From NCBI GenBank assembly GCA_033439255.1, contig CM065879.1, positions 2,920,501-2,984,500 of the forward strand: 64,000 nt of DNA. The letters run 5' to 3'. Made by a program: the position numbers and the translations under genes. This document shows positions 20,117 to 32,310 of this stretch, piece after piece (positions within the stretch are counted from its first letter, which is position 1; every line of letters starts with the position of its first letter). Under the pieces are notes generated by a model. The model was not told where the DNA came from, made no database searches, and worked only from the letters and a program-made list of their open reading frames with translations. The DNA is from Hericium rajendrae (lineage: Eukaryota; Basidiomycota; Agaricomycetes; Russulales; Hericiaceae).

Positions 20117-22111
20117 TCACTCTTTCTTGGACAGTGCCCAAATGCCCTCCACCGCCGGCACCCGCTCAACACGCCTCCATCTTCCCACCAGATTTTGGGA
20201 AGACAATACTTTGGATAGGAGATACGTCAGCGACATGCACATGGTATTTGCCCGAGATCCTTACCGTAGCCGATGAACAGGCTCCTCATATTGGCAGCGC
20301 CCCCTTCGGTCTGCCGGCCCTGTGAGAGTTGAACGGATGTCACGACAGGATTACCTACCGGTTCCCGCAACAGGACAACCAGACCGTCGCGCATTCTGAT
20401 GCCCCCGAAGAACTGGTATGCGCCCCAGGCTTGGCCGTGGCGCACGTCCGTCTGCGAAACGAGTCAGCCCGGGCCCGTCGTGGCGAAGACACGATCCACG
20501 CACCGTTCCGGTCAGGATGACGTCCAGATCACACGCCGGGCTCTCGCTCGACCCTGGCTCGGAGCCGTCGAGGACAGCGTCTCCGTCCTCGTCCCACGTC
20601 CTGTAGAACACCTCCGACGGCGACTTGGCGTCTTGCACGGTGATCCCACCCTGGAAACAGTGACACGGTCAGTGCCGCACTCAGCAGACAGGCTTGGACG
20701 ACCGCTGACCTCGCATCGGCTCCACCGCACCTCGGGCAGAGGCCCGCCTTCGAGGAATCTATGCAGGCCAAGCGCAAGCGACTGGCCAGGCGACTCAGAG
20801 CTGCGATAGTGCTCCTGCAAATTGCAGTACAGGGGCCGCTTCATCAGCACCGTATTGCTCAGAGGAGACGCGTTCCAGCCGTTGGCTTCGAGGAATGCAT
20901 ACTCGTGCTGGAATGGCAACTGGACGGTCATGATGAGATGAGTGAAGGTCTGCACGGGAGGGTGCGCACCTGCAGCGTGCCTAACCATTTGCCGGAGAGC
21001 GTTCCCAGCTTGTAGCCGCAGTGCGCGTCCAGGCATGGGCGCCGAGTAATCCATGACCAGTCCATATCATGTCGCTCGCTCCGAGGAGACGATGACGACA
21101 TGCAGCCGACAGCCGACGAGGGATGCAGACGCGTCACAAACTGCGTGTTGTACTCCTCGACATCCATCCTGGTGAATCCCGTAATCCCGCGCGCGATGGC
21201 CTCCTGCCTGGTAGTGGGCGTGCCCAGAGGCACGCACAGAGGAAGCCGCTCCAGTCGAGCGATGTACGATGGTATCGCATAGACACCGATGGGCGGGAGA
21301 TGCAGTGTGACGCTTTGCCCAAGATAGACGGTGTTCAGCACGACATCGTGCTCTGGTGATGCATGGTCGGTGGGTGGGCCGCGCGAGGCCGGGCGGCGGT
21401 CCAGGTCCGGGCGGACCATCGGGTACTGAAAACGAGTGAGACGACGAAACGTGGGGCACGAGCGGAACTCACGCGGAATCCCGCCAAGGCGTACGGCGCG
21501 AGCAGCGCGCTGATCTCTTTGCGCACCGAGTCGCATTCGGCCGTGAGCGCGCCTGCAGTGGGAGTGAGTGGCCGCACAGGGACAAAGAGACGGCACGCAC
21601 TCCGGGTGGTGAGCTGCCAGAACAGAGCAACCGCGAGCGTTGTCGTCGCGTTCTCGGCGGGCCAGCCGTCGACGGCGCCGTCGTGCAGGTGCAGACGGAT
21701 GTAGTCCGTGACGAAGTCTGACAGCCCCGCCCACCGAAGCTGCGCAACGTTCTTCCTGTCGTCCTCGGCGAGCATGATGTAGGCCGTGAGGAAGGCGTCG
21801 CGCACGTCGGGGCCATCGAGCTGGCGCCGCTTGATACGTCTCAGCATCGTAAACCGCTGCTGGAGTTCCATCGCAAGGCGCGAGGCGTCTACAGAATTCA
21901 AGGGGAAGCGGCGGGCGATGGCGCCCGCGTCAAACTTCTGGCGAAACAGCCGGCTGTAGAGTGTAGCATTGGCTGTTGGTTCCAGCAGCGAGTAGAACTT
22001 GCGACAGGTGAGCATAAGCGAGAGCAAAGAAGCAGGAGGGCCGGGTAGATCGTCGGTGGCAGCAAGAACAATCTCGTCCATGACGTCGGAGAAGGTAGCG
22101 CAGAAGGACAT
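20117..22111 (-). CDS. F-box protein B (divergent paralog of A)
   Basis: Seven exons: 22111-21473, 21425-20970, 20907-20731, 20650-20504, 20451-20359, 20319-20265 and 20208-20117. The N terminus has the same plan as F-box A: ATDDLPGPPASLLSLMLTCR, LYSRLFRQKFDAGAIARRF, MELQQRFTMLRRIK. The middle carries VRPLTPTAGA, LPPIGVYAIPSYI, EEYNTQF and MDWSWI, then YKLGTLSGKWLGTLQ and MKRPLYCNLQEHYRS. The C terminus repeats the beta-rich module: HGQAWGAYQFFGGIRMRDGL and NLVGRWRRVERVPAVEG, ending LSKKE. No frameshift is required. The fifth intron (20320-20358) is only 39 nt. It is expected to act as an SCF adaptor, though the F-box itself is weak; substrate unknown. Confidence 0.8.
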
Positions 22112-25100
22112 GTTGATGGGAGAGGGAGAGGGAAGCGAGGGCCATAATATAGGAACGGAGAGCTCCTTCGGGAAACGAGAATGCGAAGGGCAAGAATACA
22201 AAGCGAGGACGTACGGCGTTCAAAGGGTGGGAGAGGTAGTGGCGTTGTTGCGGGTCGGGAGAGGAAGGAGTCGATCGCGCCGAGAGTGGCGGAGACGAAG
22301 ACCTGTATTCGCTCACGGCGTGCGTAAGCGATATGAACCCCTTCGAAATGACCGCCGGAGAGATCAAGGCAGGGGCAGCAAAGCTGTCAACAAAAGGTTA
22401 GTCAGACCCATAGATTGGGACTGCCGGGGGACAAGCCATCTGAGAAGCCATATTGCGGGACATGCTCGATGAAGAAGGGGCTGCACGAGCGCTGTGGACT
22501 GCGCGAGAGAAATGAAAGGTATCAACGGAGAAGGTGATCCATCTTACCGCACCCTGCGAGTGTATACGTATAGATAACCCCAGCTCAACCACTTACAAAA
22601 TGCTACATCCTTACAACCTCGACCGGCAATCCCCGTTCCGTCCACTCGCCCCGGTTGCTGGCCGCCACGCGATCCCCTCCTCCGTGGAGCGAGACGTCCT
22701 CGACGTCGTGCTATCTACCCGACTCGGACGCGTGCGTTCGCTAACCCATAGTTGTGCCTGAAGTATACCCCTTGCGCGCACAGACGACCCGACCACCATT
22801 TTCCTCATTATGCCATATGCAGCTCTGAAACGCCGTGTCGGGCGAGCCCATCCTACAACGATCGCTTGCACGGCCTAGACAGCGTCCAGTAAAGACCCGG
22901 GTAACCACATATGTAGTCATGAAACGTCGAATGAAGAGGCCTTTACGATACAACGCGCCCCGTCCAGGACGGCATGCACGCCGAGTACGAAAGCCGCTCG
23001 GGATCGTCGTCATCGCAGCGATCTGTTGTCATGAGGACTTGTCAGCTGCGGGGCGCCGCACGTGTATTCTCAACAACATCACAGCGGCCTGCAGTCCATC
23101 GGACGCCACCTTGGGCACTGCTTGGGCTAAACCCCCGAGGGCGGCCAACGAGATGCCGTGCGCTGCGTAGACGGGCTGCACGCAGTTCCGCGGGCATAAA
23201 AGATCAGACGCACTCTTTCACCAGGAATGCTGCAGGCGGGGTCTTGCGGCAATTCACGTCATTTCCTTGTCCAACGGGAGACGCATTGAGAGCGCCGCGC
23301 GCTCTTTGTTCGTCGAATTCGGCAAGAGAATCTCCTCGCAGAATCAGACTACGTCAATGTTGCGATCAGGTCCGCGATGAACCTGAGATCTGTGGCACGT
23401 CGAGGAAGGCAGGTGGAGAAACCACGCTGCGTATTAGCTTTGATGTCCGTCGAGAGTGCGAGACCGGATCGACTGTGCTCACTGATCACAAGGGCTTGGT
23501 TACTTGGAAGGACGAATTGCTTCCGATTTTCTGATTTAGGCGGGGATCAAGCGAACAGCAAAGGACAGCTTGCTCCGTGGTCTTCGATGGCGGTCTAGAT
23601 ATTCAAGAACGTGGTCGATGATACGCAAAAGACGTAGAATGGGATCGAAAGCTGGGCTTTCTCACTTCCAGGCCGTGTCAAACAATCTTAAGCTCGAGAG
23701 ACCAGGACTTACAATGCTGCACGAGGAACAGCCGACGACCATCACCGTCTCCAGATGCGGAGCTGCGACCTGACCTGTCAGACGGGGTTTACTCGTGGAA
23801 GAGCGTGTACGGGTCTTCTGATTTTCGTCGACAGTACAGGCGACCCGCATCGCTTCCAGACAGAAGAACTTCTACGCATCAGCGGACATCATGCCATGGG
23901 AAGATGTGTACAAGTTATGATGGACGCCGAGAAGTTGAACAGGTGTGACGGACCTGGTGGCATTGCAGCCGGGCGTTGCACAGGTGTTGGGGACGGACGA
24001 GTTCGTGCTAACGCACCGAAAACCCGTTGATCTAGAGCAGGCTCCATGGGCGCACCAACGTTCGTAGCTATGCTCGATGGTCCGCGCTCGAGCCCAGGCT
24101 GATGCAGTGTGTTGTCCTCGTGCAGCGGAGATGGACGTCCAAATGCAGGTTTCTGCAGTCTACGACGTCACAGCATTAGTCTACGAAACGTGTCGCGCAC
24201 GACATTGATCTTGCCCGCCTCTAAAATAGATGTTGAAGACCGCTCAGCTGGCGAAACCATGTGGTATGGACATACGTACTTTCATGGTTCATTCTGCGGC
24301 GTCATTCTTGGTCTTCGCTGCCTGTCTGAAGTCTCGGTGTCTTCTGTTCGCATCCCAAACTGAACAAACCGGCTACCATCGCGTCGCTAGGTTTGGTGAG
24401 CGGACTCACATATCAACTCGTACATAACGAAGGGTTTTGGACAGCCCGAAGACTATTTGGGACGGGCAGAGACGCTGTCGAGGAGCATCAGAACGTCTGT
24501 CCGATCTCAGGCTGATCTTCGAATTCCAGCCCAGTCCGCGAGCCTGAGCGGAGGCTAGTTCATCGATGGAGTCCTATCTTGCCAGCGAATCTCCCGATCA
24601 CGGCTCAAATGAAAGGCAGTTCATTACAACTTACCCTGTTGGGCCTGTCCGCTCCTCCACCTACTTGACTGTCTATACACCGGGCCATCCACGAAAGCAC
24701 CCTCTGGCGTAAGGCTCCGTCTTCTCCGGTAAGCGAATACGCACAAGCAAGGTTAGCACCCACTTGTAGATGTTTCGGCGCCCCGTGTATGATCTTTCTG
24801 TAAGTCGTCCCAAATCACCCCTGCGCCAGATCATTGATTGGCCACTTACCAGATGAGTCCAAGACCCTATTTCCGAGACTCCAAGACGAAAGAAAACATC
24901 GCAACGACCCCTCGACGTACGAAAGGCACAGCATCTACTCCAATCTCTTCATGTCTTGCTAAAGTTAAACCACGCGACCCCACGCCTAGCGATTATAGGC
25001 ATGGCACTTGCTATGATGGGAGCTCATTCTGAGAGATTAGGACAGATTAGGATAGCCCAAACAGATATCGCAGATGAACGCGACGTAACTGTTGTAAACT

Positions 25101-27078
25101 TGATTGAGGAAATGGGTGTTCTGCAGAATCTCAAAAAGTTGATTTAATGCGTGATATGTCACACTCCGCAACACAATTGGCATCTACTGGACAAGCGGGG
25201 TAAAGTCTGCATATAGGAACGACAATGGTTCGGCACAATGTAGTAGTCGGGGCGTGCCCCACGATGCTCACAACGAGGCGATCGAACCGCCGCTCTTGCA
25301 GACCCACTTCCGCACGGTAGCGTGACTTCGACTGGACATGAGCGTTTGTCGAGTTCATTCAAGAGCGACGCGAGCGGTCGGCAGCGCCAATCCTATCCGT
25401 GGCGACCCGTGTGACTGATCTGGTGGTCCTCGATCTCCCGCAGAGAGGAATTTCCCAGAGGCATACGCTGGACGTGAGGCGGCGGGATCACATAGCGCCA
25501 TGGGGCACTGACGGATGTCGGGTGTCGTGGAGCCTGAGGAAAGATCGAAGGCGAGAACCAGATATGCATTGTAATGTCCGTGCAGGCATCTCGTCCAATG
25601 AGCGACTCAAACGGGGGATATTGAGCGAGCCGCTATCTGTGAAACGTTTGACACGACACGTGTGGCGAGCCGGACTGCGCGTGAACGGAACACCCTGCGG
25701 GGAAGCAAATGCCGGCCGCGGGACCTTGTCGAGGCGTCAAACCTACACGTAGTGGACAGAAGGGAATTTTCGAAGCAATACATTTCAAGGTTTCGCCGAT
25801 CAAAAGAACTGATGGGGATTCCCCGTCTAATTATGGCCACATCCAAGCTTGATTGAGAGGTGCACAGGCACGGAACGAATGACGGAAATGAGGGACTGGC
25901 AGAAGCCACGCTCGGAAGGCCCCCAGTGTCGAAGAACGGTAGAAGCAATCGTCTCTTCAGAAAGTCGACTGTCGGGCCGAAAGACGTGGCGCTCAGCTTG
26001 CAGACGAGGCCATTGAGCGACACTTGGATATTTCATGATGAGAAGGCGTATGGTTCTGAAGACTTGATGTTCTTGATGAATATCAAGACACGGTGGGCTG
26101 GTGAACGCGGGCGGTGTGTTGTGGTGATACGGAGGCCGGCGTAATTGGCGTGCGAGGCTTTGCGTCTAAACGAGTAAGACTCCAGGCGGAGTACTGTCTG
26201 ACAAAACCCTGTATTCGCTGAAGGCACTGCAGGAAAGTTTGGCATGGAGACTCCAGTACAGAGCCGCTTCGCTCAAGCCGAGCGCCGAAACTGAAGCGCC
26301 ATGAGATGGACGCAACGAAGACGGAGACTGCATCCGATGAGATGAGAGATACGGTGGGCAAGCGACCTAAATCTTCGATCCGTCGGACGCAAAGATAGCG
26401 CAAGCCGGTGAGAAAGGCGTGCCATAGGTGTAGATGCGGCATCGAAAAACGTAAAGCCGTTGCTATGCAGCTACCGGTCAGACGGATGCGCTTCCGTTCC
26501 GTGAATGAAGCCGCCTTCGGATTGTCAAATAATGTGGGGCATCCGTGCCCATTCGTCGATGTCGGCGGCTGAGTTAAGGAACATTGCGAGACCTAACGCT
26601 TGCAAGGTGGAGCGGCCCAAAAATCCTATAAGATTCGCACAGAACGTCACTAGATAGCGAGCGGATGAATTGACATTGTTCCTTGAACGGCGGCGCAGGG
26701 CAAACTGCTGAGACCTGAAACCAATTGCAAAACTCAGCATCCTGAACACGCCTTGCTTGATCGAGTGAGGTAAGCGGCTGCAGTTCGGAGACTGAGCGGT
26801 GAGAAATCACATATGTGCCCACCGTATGAGGCGTGAACAGCAACAAAGTCCATGCAAATTCAAATGCAGGAACGATGTGGTAGAGGGATCCGGGGATGTT
26901 GGAGAGACGGAGGGGGTCGCTAGCCAAGTGCCATTACAGCACCTGCCATAACCAGCGAGCGCGCGCGGCCTGCCCTAAACTTCACGTGATCCGTTGAATC
27001 TTCAAATTCTCATTTCCGTCAATTTTTCTCCTCCTCATCGATTGTCGTATCCTCCGTCTCTCGTCAACGTTTCCAACA
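22112..27078. other. Gene desert, about 5 kb
   Basis: Only short frames occur on both strands, the longest about 186 codons (22974-23534, +) with no recognisable domain. A minus-strand patch at 26520-26930 encodes hydrophobic stretches (FEFAWTLLLFTPHTVGTYVI; LGLAMFLNSAADIDEW) that might be a worn membrane-protein gene, but I could not build a model. No terminal repeats or transposase motifs were found by eye. The right end holds the EFB1 promoter. An old, heavily mutated repeat or gene is possible. Confidence 0.45.
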
Positions 27079-28155
27079 ATGTCTTTCGATCTCGCGAAGC
27101 TCGAGTCCCATCTTACGTCCAGGTCCTACGTTGAGGGGTGAGTCGCTTCATATTCCATAACCATGCATCGCCATCTCCAGGCGATGTCCTTTTTCCGTGA
27201 TGATTATCCGCTATGGTCCGTGTTTCCAAGAAGCGACTAGACACCGCTGCTCAAGCATGCCGACACCTACTCTTTCTATAGCTATCTGATTCATTCCTTC
27301 TTCTGATTGAACGTTAGTGTTCTCTCGTGCTGACCAAATTTCTTGATCCAGATACACGCCCTCCCAGGCCGATGTCCACGTCTTCAAGGCCTTGACCGGC
27401 GTCCCTGATGCCAGCACCTCGCCCCACGCTGCGAGGTGGTACGGCACATCAAGTCATACGCTCCTGAGTTCGACAGCCTGCCTGGCTCCAGCACCGCTGG
27501 CGAAGCCTTTACCTCCGCGGCGGCGCCTGCCCCAGCGAAGCCCGCCGAGGAAGACGAGGATGAAGTCGACCTCTTCGGCTCCGACGACGAAGAGGAGGAC
27601 GCCGAGGCTGAGCTCGTCAAGGCTGAACGTGTTGCTGCTTACCATGCGAAGAAAGCCAACAAGCCCAAGACGATCGCGAAGGTTCGTATCACGTTTCCTT
27701 CATATCCTGCGCCACGGGAAATTTCCATGTATCTACCGTCACTGTAATCAATTTGATATTCATTATGGTTTTCTGTGCAGTCTGTCGTCACCCTCGAAGT
27801 CAAGCCGTGGGACGATGAGACCGATATGAAGGCTCTCGAAGATGCTGTCCGGTCCATCGGGATGGACGGTCTGGTTTGGGGTGCTAGCAAACTTGTCTCC
27901 ATCGGCTACGGTATCAGGAAGCTCCAGATCACGCTTGTCGTCGGTAAGATCCGCTTTCGTGCCGCCAGCTGCACACCATTTGACGCGTTCTTTGACAGAG
28001 GACGAGCTCGTCTCTCTGGATGAGCTCCAGGAGAAGGTCGCGGAGTTCGAGGACTACGTCCAAAGCTCCGACATTGCCGCCATGCAGAGTACGTGCCATG
28101 TATTCATCCACCAAGGTGATGGCCTTCTGATCTTTCTCTTCTTCCAGAACTCTAA
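27079..28155 (+). CDS. EFB1: Translation elongation factor 1-beta (eEF1B-alpha)
   Basis: This is the nucleotide-exchange factor that recharges eEF1A with GTP. Five exons: 27079-27137, 27352-27681, 27781-27943, 27999-28088 and the 8-nt last exon 28148-28155. The N terminus is [20 protein letters not shown], then [16 protein letters not shown]. An acidic linker ([17 protein letters not shown]) precedes the exchange domain: [40 protein letters not shown] and the ending DIAAMQKL. About 215 aa, the normal family size. One single-base gap near 27440 ([12 protein letters not shown]) breaks the frame in a gene that is essential in yeast, so it is most likely a sequence error. The first intron (214 nt) is the longest of the gene. 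Confidence 0.93.
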
Positions 28156-29369
28156 GTTTCATACCCTCTGTATCTGGGCATGCCGTAGAATTTGTAGTGT
28201 GCAATGTGTTTTATCTCCGTGTAACAGGAACCGAAATGAATAAAATTGTGTTGTAGCATCATCTCGCCGCCTGAAGTCTGCCCGAGTTGTAGCTTGAAGC
28301 TCTACAGCATGCGCACATCCCTGTGCATCCCGTCATCGCTGATGTTCTGATTCGTCGGGATTGGAAACTGTTCGTCATTATGTTTCATGTGCCTCATTGG
28401 AACTGAGTCGACGTTCGCGTCCGCGGGGGCGCGGATGATGTTCAAGGACCCGCCACCGAGGAAGGATGGCATCTCCATGGATTCGCGCTGTAACCTGCCG
28501 GCGGTCCATCGAGGAACGAAGGCGTTCACGAAACCACTTCCCCCGGGCCGGCTCGCGTGCGACGATCCGAGAGTACTGTAAGACGGATGGCAAATTATTC
28601 GATTAACGCCTAGCCTCCCTTAACGTTGTTCACCTCACAGGCTGTTGTTCCGTCGCGATCTCCACGGCATTTCCCCCTCGGACGCACAGCGCTCCAATAC
28701 GTAGGCCTCAATCCGCTCGATGCCGTCCGGCGACGCTCGCGACCGTACCTGGACCCGCTGCCGCTGGTTCGCGCGCGACGCCGAAGTGTAACATGACGCT
28801 TCAAGAAGTCTATTCGATGAACGCCTGTCGTCACAGAGTTCCGCTGCTCTGTCTTCTGGACACGGAGCGCTTCAATCTACACCACGCGTTCGTGCACGAG
28901 CGCGACATATGATGCGCACCGGTCCGCCGATCGTTCGCATGCCTCCGTTGGAGCCCAAGACGTGCAGAGAAAACTAGTCGGTGAATCCCTGTCGCCATAG
29001 CGTTCATCCCTCAAACACGGAGCGCCGCAATCCACGTCACTTCATCCATGTGAAGCCTCATCTCTCACTCTCGGTCCGCATCGGAGTGCAAGCTGGAGAT
29101 GCGCGCACAACATCGCGGATACCTGACCGCGCGGCAACTCCCCCTCCGCGCGCAGCGCTGGCGCTCCCATGCTGCCGTCCATGTCCGACCATCGCGACGT
29201 CGCCCACAAACGTTCCTCGGCAATGACTGATTATTACATGTTCTGTACACAAGCACTTACAACATCGGGCGGAAATACGACGCCCCCGCAAAGCGGGCTT
29301 CAATGTCCATTCTCCCGCCCTGCTTCACTTGTCGACAGCATCGTCTCGCCCCCCTCCCCCTCCCCCCTT
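28156..29369. other. Intergenic with degenerate repeats
   Basis: No gene is supported. Weak repeats spaced about 160-215 bases occur: ATTCGATTAACGCCT near 28597 and ATTCGATGAACGCCT near 28811, and variants of GGACACGGAGCGCTTCAATC near 28680, 28857 and 29018. Confidence 0.4.
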
Positions 29370-30338
29370 TCATTCGTACGGCCGCATCGCCGTGTTCCCG
29401 CGCACGTCCGCCGCGAACTGGCTCGGCGCGCCCGGCGCCCAGCCCGCGACCTCGAACGACGACGTGTGGCACCACGGCTTGAGCGCGAGCTCGCGCTCGA
29501 CAACGCCCGCGAAGCGCTCGCTCCAGCCCGCGCGCGAGAACGCGCGCGTCGTGCTCTCGATGAGCGTCGGGTGCAGGAGATCCGCGCGGCTGTCCGCGCC
29601 GTCAGCACTCACCCCATCGGCGAACGAAAGCGCACGCACATGCCGACGTTGTCCAGGATCGTCGCGAGCTGCAGGACCTGCCCCACCATCGTGATGTTGC
29701 CGCTACCCGAGCCGCCGTCAGCCCGACGCAGAAAAAGAAGAGGAAGGCGCACGCACCCCTTGACGAAGATGTCCTGGTGCCGCACGATCGCGTCGCACAC
29801 GCTGTCCGCCTGGTCCTCGGGCCCGCCCGTGCTGAGGATGAGGTCGCGCGCGACGATCGCGCCCTTGAACTCGAAGCTCATCTTCGTGCTCGCGAGGAAG
29901 CGCTCCGCGGTGCCGATGTCGTGCAGCAGGCACGCGAGGTAGTACGTCTCGCTGTCGTACGACCACGCGGGGAAATGCGTTTTCACGAGCGCGGTGCCTG
30001 CGCGCGGCGAGGCGGTCAGCAGCGGCCGCAGGGGGAAGGGGAGGGGAGGGGGCGCACCGTAGATGTACACGCGGTTGCTGTGGTTGTAGGTCTTCTCGTC
30101 GAGCTCTTTCTGCGGATGATCGTGTCAGAGCGGTCGAGGAATGGGTAGCGCATCGTATTACCTTCGCGAACGCCTTCACCTCGCGCACGAGCTTCGAGTC
30201 GGGGAAGGGGAAGTCGTCGATCGTGAAGAGGTCCTGCTTCGGGTGGGGCCCCGACGCGGTGGGATGGTCTTTGAACAGCACGTCCGGATCGCGCGGGACC
30301 GCCATGAAGCCGTAGAACGTCGTATTGTGGTCTGCCAT
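29370..30338 (-). CDS. HD-domain protein, cyanamide-hydratase-like
   Basis: The fungal cyanamide hydratase/Ddi2 family hydrates cyanamide to urea using a metal-dependent HD domain. Five exons: 30338-30162, 30109-30058, 29997-29757, 29702-29640 and 29589-29370. Seen after splicing: KELDEKTYNHSNRVYIYG (metal-binding His), THFPAWSYDSETYYLACLLH followed by DIGT (the HD pair), STKMSFEFKGAIVARDL, VCDAIVRHQDIFVKG, ITMVGQVLQLATILDNVG and LALKPWCHT. About 250 aa, the family's usual size, with no frameshift. The N terminus MADHNTTFYGFMAVPRDPDV has no signal peptide, suggesting a cytosolic enzyme. Natural substrate is uncertain, since many homologs are only assumed to act on cyanamide. Confidence 0.82.
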
Positions 30339-31324
30339 TGCGTTGCGTGCCGGAATTAAGTTCAGACGGATGACCGTGATGTACGAAGCGTTTGAGTCCT
30401 GATTTCTCTGCCTCTGAGAGACTAGATCAAGTCAGCAGAGAACCGTGCGATCGAGCAGCAGCCGTGCTTTATGTGCGCGACGATATGCCGCCGGTGGAAT
30501 TTAGAGGCCTCCTATCCAGAGAGGCGCAATTCACGTCTGCAGTCAGCGCGAGTAAGCAGTTGGTCCCATGCACGCAGAGGAGCTTCTTCCTGGCGCGAAG
30601 CGCCGCGAGCTCCGTCAGCACGCAGGAGCGCGCAGTTAGCATCGTCGAGAATGACTCGTCTCGCACAGTTTCGCCGGCGCTATCGGCATATAGATGGTCG
30701 ATTTGTTAGCTTTTGAGTCAGCTTAGGGAGAGGGTGCTCATGAGACCGGCCAATCTGACATCGAGCCCGAGTTGGACCATGCAATGGTCATTTTCGTCGA
30801 ACAGACGGCGAGCAGCATCGCCCGAAGGTAAATCGGCGATCCTTATCTGTACAACGTTATATTGAAGGCAAGCCTTCTCTACGATAGAATGCCAACTTTC
30901 AACATCGACCTGATGTCCACTCCAAGACACCGAGATATCCACAGGAGCCGCCATTATAAGAGAAATTTCCCCAGACAAGCTGGGAACTGCAATTGTAATA
31001 CCACTAAGAATTGAGTTGTATACTGCACAAAGAATGGACAGGCCAGCAACTATGCACCGTATGCTATACTAAAATGTAGCCAGCGACATCACATATAGCA
31101 CAACACCACCAGCGTACGCCACGTGCACGATGCCGTACGAGCTGTAAATAGATATTCTCCTCGCGGGTATAAGTGAGAAAGAAATAGCAATTAACCAGGA
31201 AAAAGACAGAATGATGGATGGAGCAAGCCAGGTGGTGAAGGAGCCTGGACGAAAAGACAAAAACCCTGTTCTACATCCCCCGCCTCTTCAACTCCTCCGA
31301 CACGGCGACCGAACTGGCGGGCGC
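30339..31324. other. Intergenic, about 1 kb
   Basis: The longest minus-strand frame (30718-30978, 86 codons, ending LAGLMSTLSLS) contains ISVSWSGHQVDVESW and may be a fragment of a larger lost gene. No promoter element or repeat stands out. Confidence 0.35.
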
Positions 31325-32310
31325 TTAGAGAGCGACAAACGCGGCAGCGAGCGCGCCGAGGGCGGTGCCGGCCATCAGGACCTTGCTGTCAACGGCGCGG
31401 GGCGCACCGCTGAGGAGGCCGCCGGAGAGACCTCCGCCGGCGCCGGGGGCAGCAGCCTGGGCGGGGCCCGCGAGGAAGTCCGCACCGCAGGTGGAGTTGA
31501 CGGCGTTGTAGAGGTCGGTCTGGCCCTTGAGCAGGACGCTGTTGGACAGACCGGGGCCGTAGGGGACGTTGGACTCGAACTGCATGTACGAGGTCAGGAC
31601 GGAGCGTGAGCAGGAGCTGCACAGCTTGGACGAGGGGTCGCTCGGGGAGAGGCCGAGGAAGAGGATGCCCTTGTTGTTGTACTCCTCTGCGTTGGGGATG
31701 AACGCGTACTGCGGGGCGGAGTCGCGGCGCGCGAGGGTCTGCTCGGCGACCGCGCGCTTGGAGGTCGCGTTGGAGTCGAGGGCGGTGACGCAGTAGGCGC
31801 CGCTGTCGCTCTTGGCGCAAATGGACTGCCAGAGGGGCTCGAGGGAGTAGAGGGTGTCGTAGGTCTGAATCAGGTCCGTGTTCGGCGACGACGTGAGCTC
31901 AGGCGTGCAAGCCGAGTAGAAGTCCGACAGGATGCCGCGGATGGTGCTCTCCGGGCAGGAGTTGGACGAGGCGCAGATGTTGTTGAGCGCACTCTGGATG
32001 GTGGAGGTAGAGGGGTTCGTCGTGTTGGAGCCGGGAGCGAAGTCAGCAGACGCCGTGACGAGAGGCGCGGTGCAGGCGGACAGGGACGAGTCCGAGTTGA
32101 GGGTGTTGAGGTACGACGAGCATCCGCTGCTGACGCCGGTGGGAATGAGGGGGTTCGCGGTCGAAGTCGACGACGCGGCAGACGCCTGTTGGAGAAAGAA
32201 AACATCGGTCAGATCGTCGTCGTCGCTGGAGCGCTGGCATGGAGAAAACTCACAGATGACTGGGCGTAGGCGGCAGTTGCGAGGAAAGAGACGATAGCGA
32301 TTGACTTCAT
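31325..32310 (-). CDS. Secreted GPI-anchored protein, DUF7729-like
   Basis: Two exons, 32310-32254 and 32185-31325, with a 68-nt intron. The first exon is a signal peptide (MKSIAIVSFLATAAYAQSS). The mature part is Ser/Thr-rich and has spaced cysteines: PLIPTGVSSGCSSYLNTLNS, ACTAPLVTASADFAPGS, SALNNICASSNSCPESTIRG, FYSACTPEL, YSLEPLWQSICAKSDSGAYC, then SKLCSSCSRSVLTSY. The C terminus has a Gly/Ala linker and a final hydrophobic stretch (VLMAGTALGALAAAFVAL), typical of a GPI-anchor signal. About 300 aa, no frameshift. Such proteins sit at the plasma membrane or cell wall; function is unknown. Assignment to DUF7729 is from memory of the family pattern. Confidence 0.8.

Noticed and set aside
22974-23534. 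186-codon plus-strand frame in the gene desert
   Set aside because: Arg/Ser-rich, no domain, no splice context, overlapping frames on other strands; cannot be told from chance.
30718-30978. 86-codon minus-strand frame that might be a gene fragment
   Set aside because: Composition is protein-like, but there is no family match, no exon structure and no neighbouring continuation.
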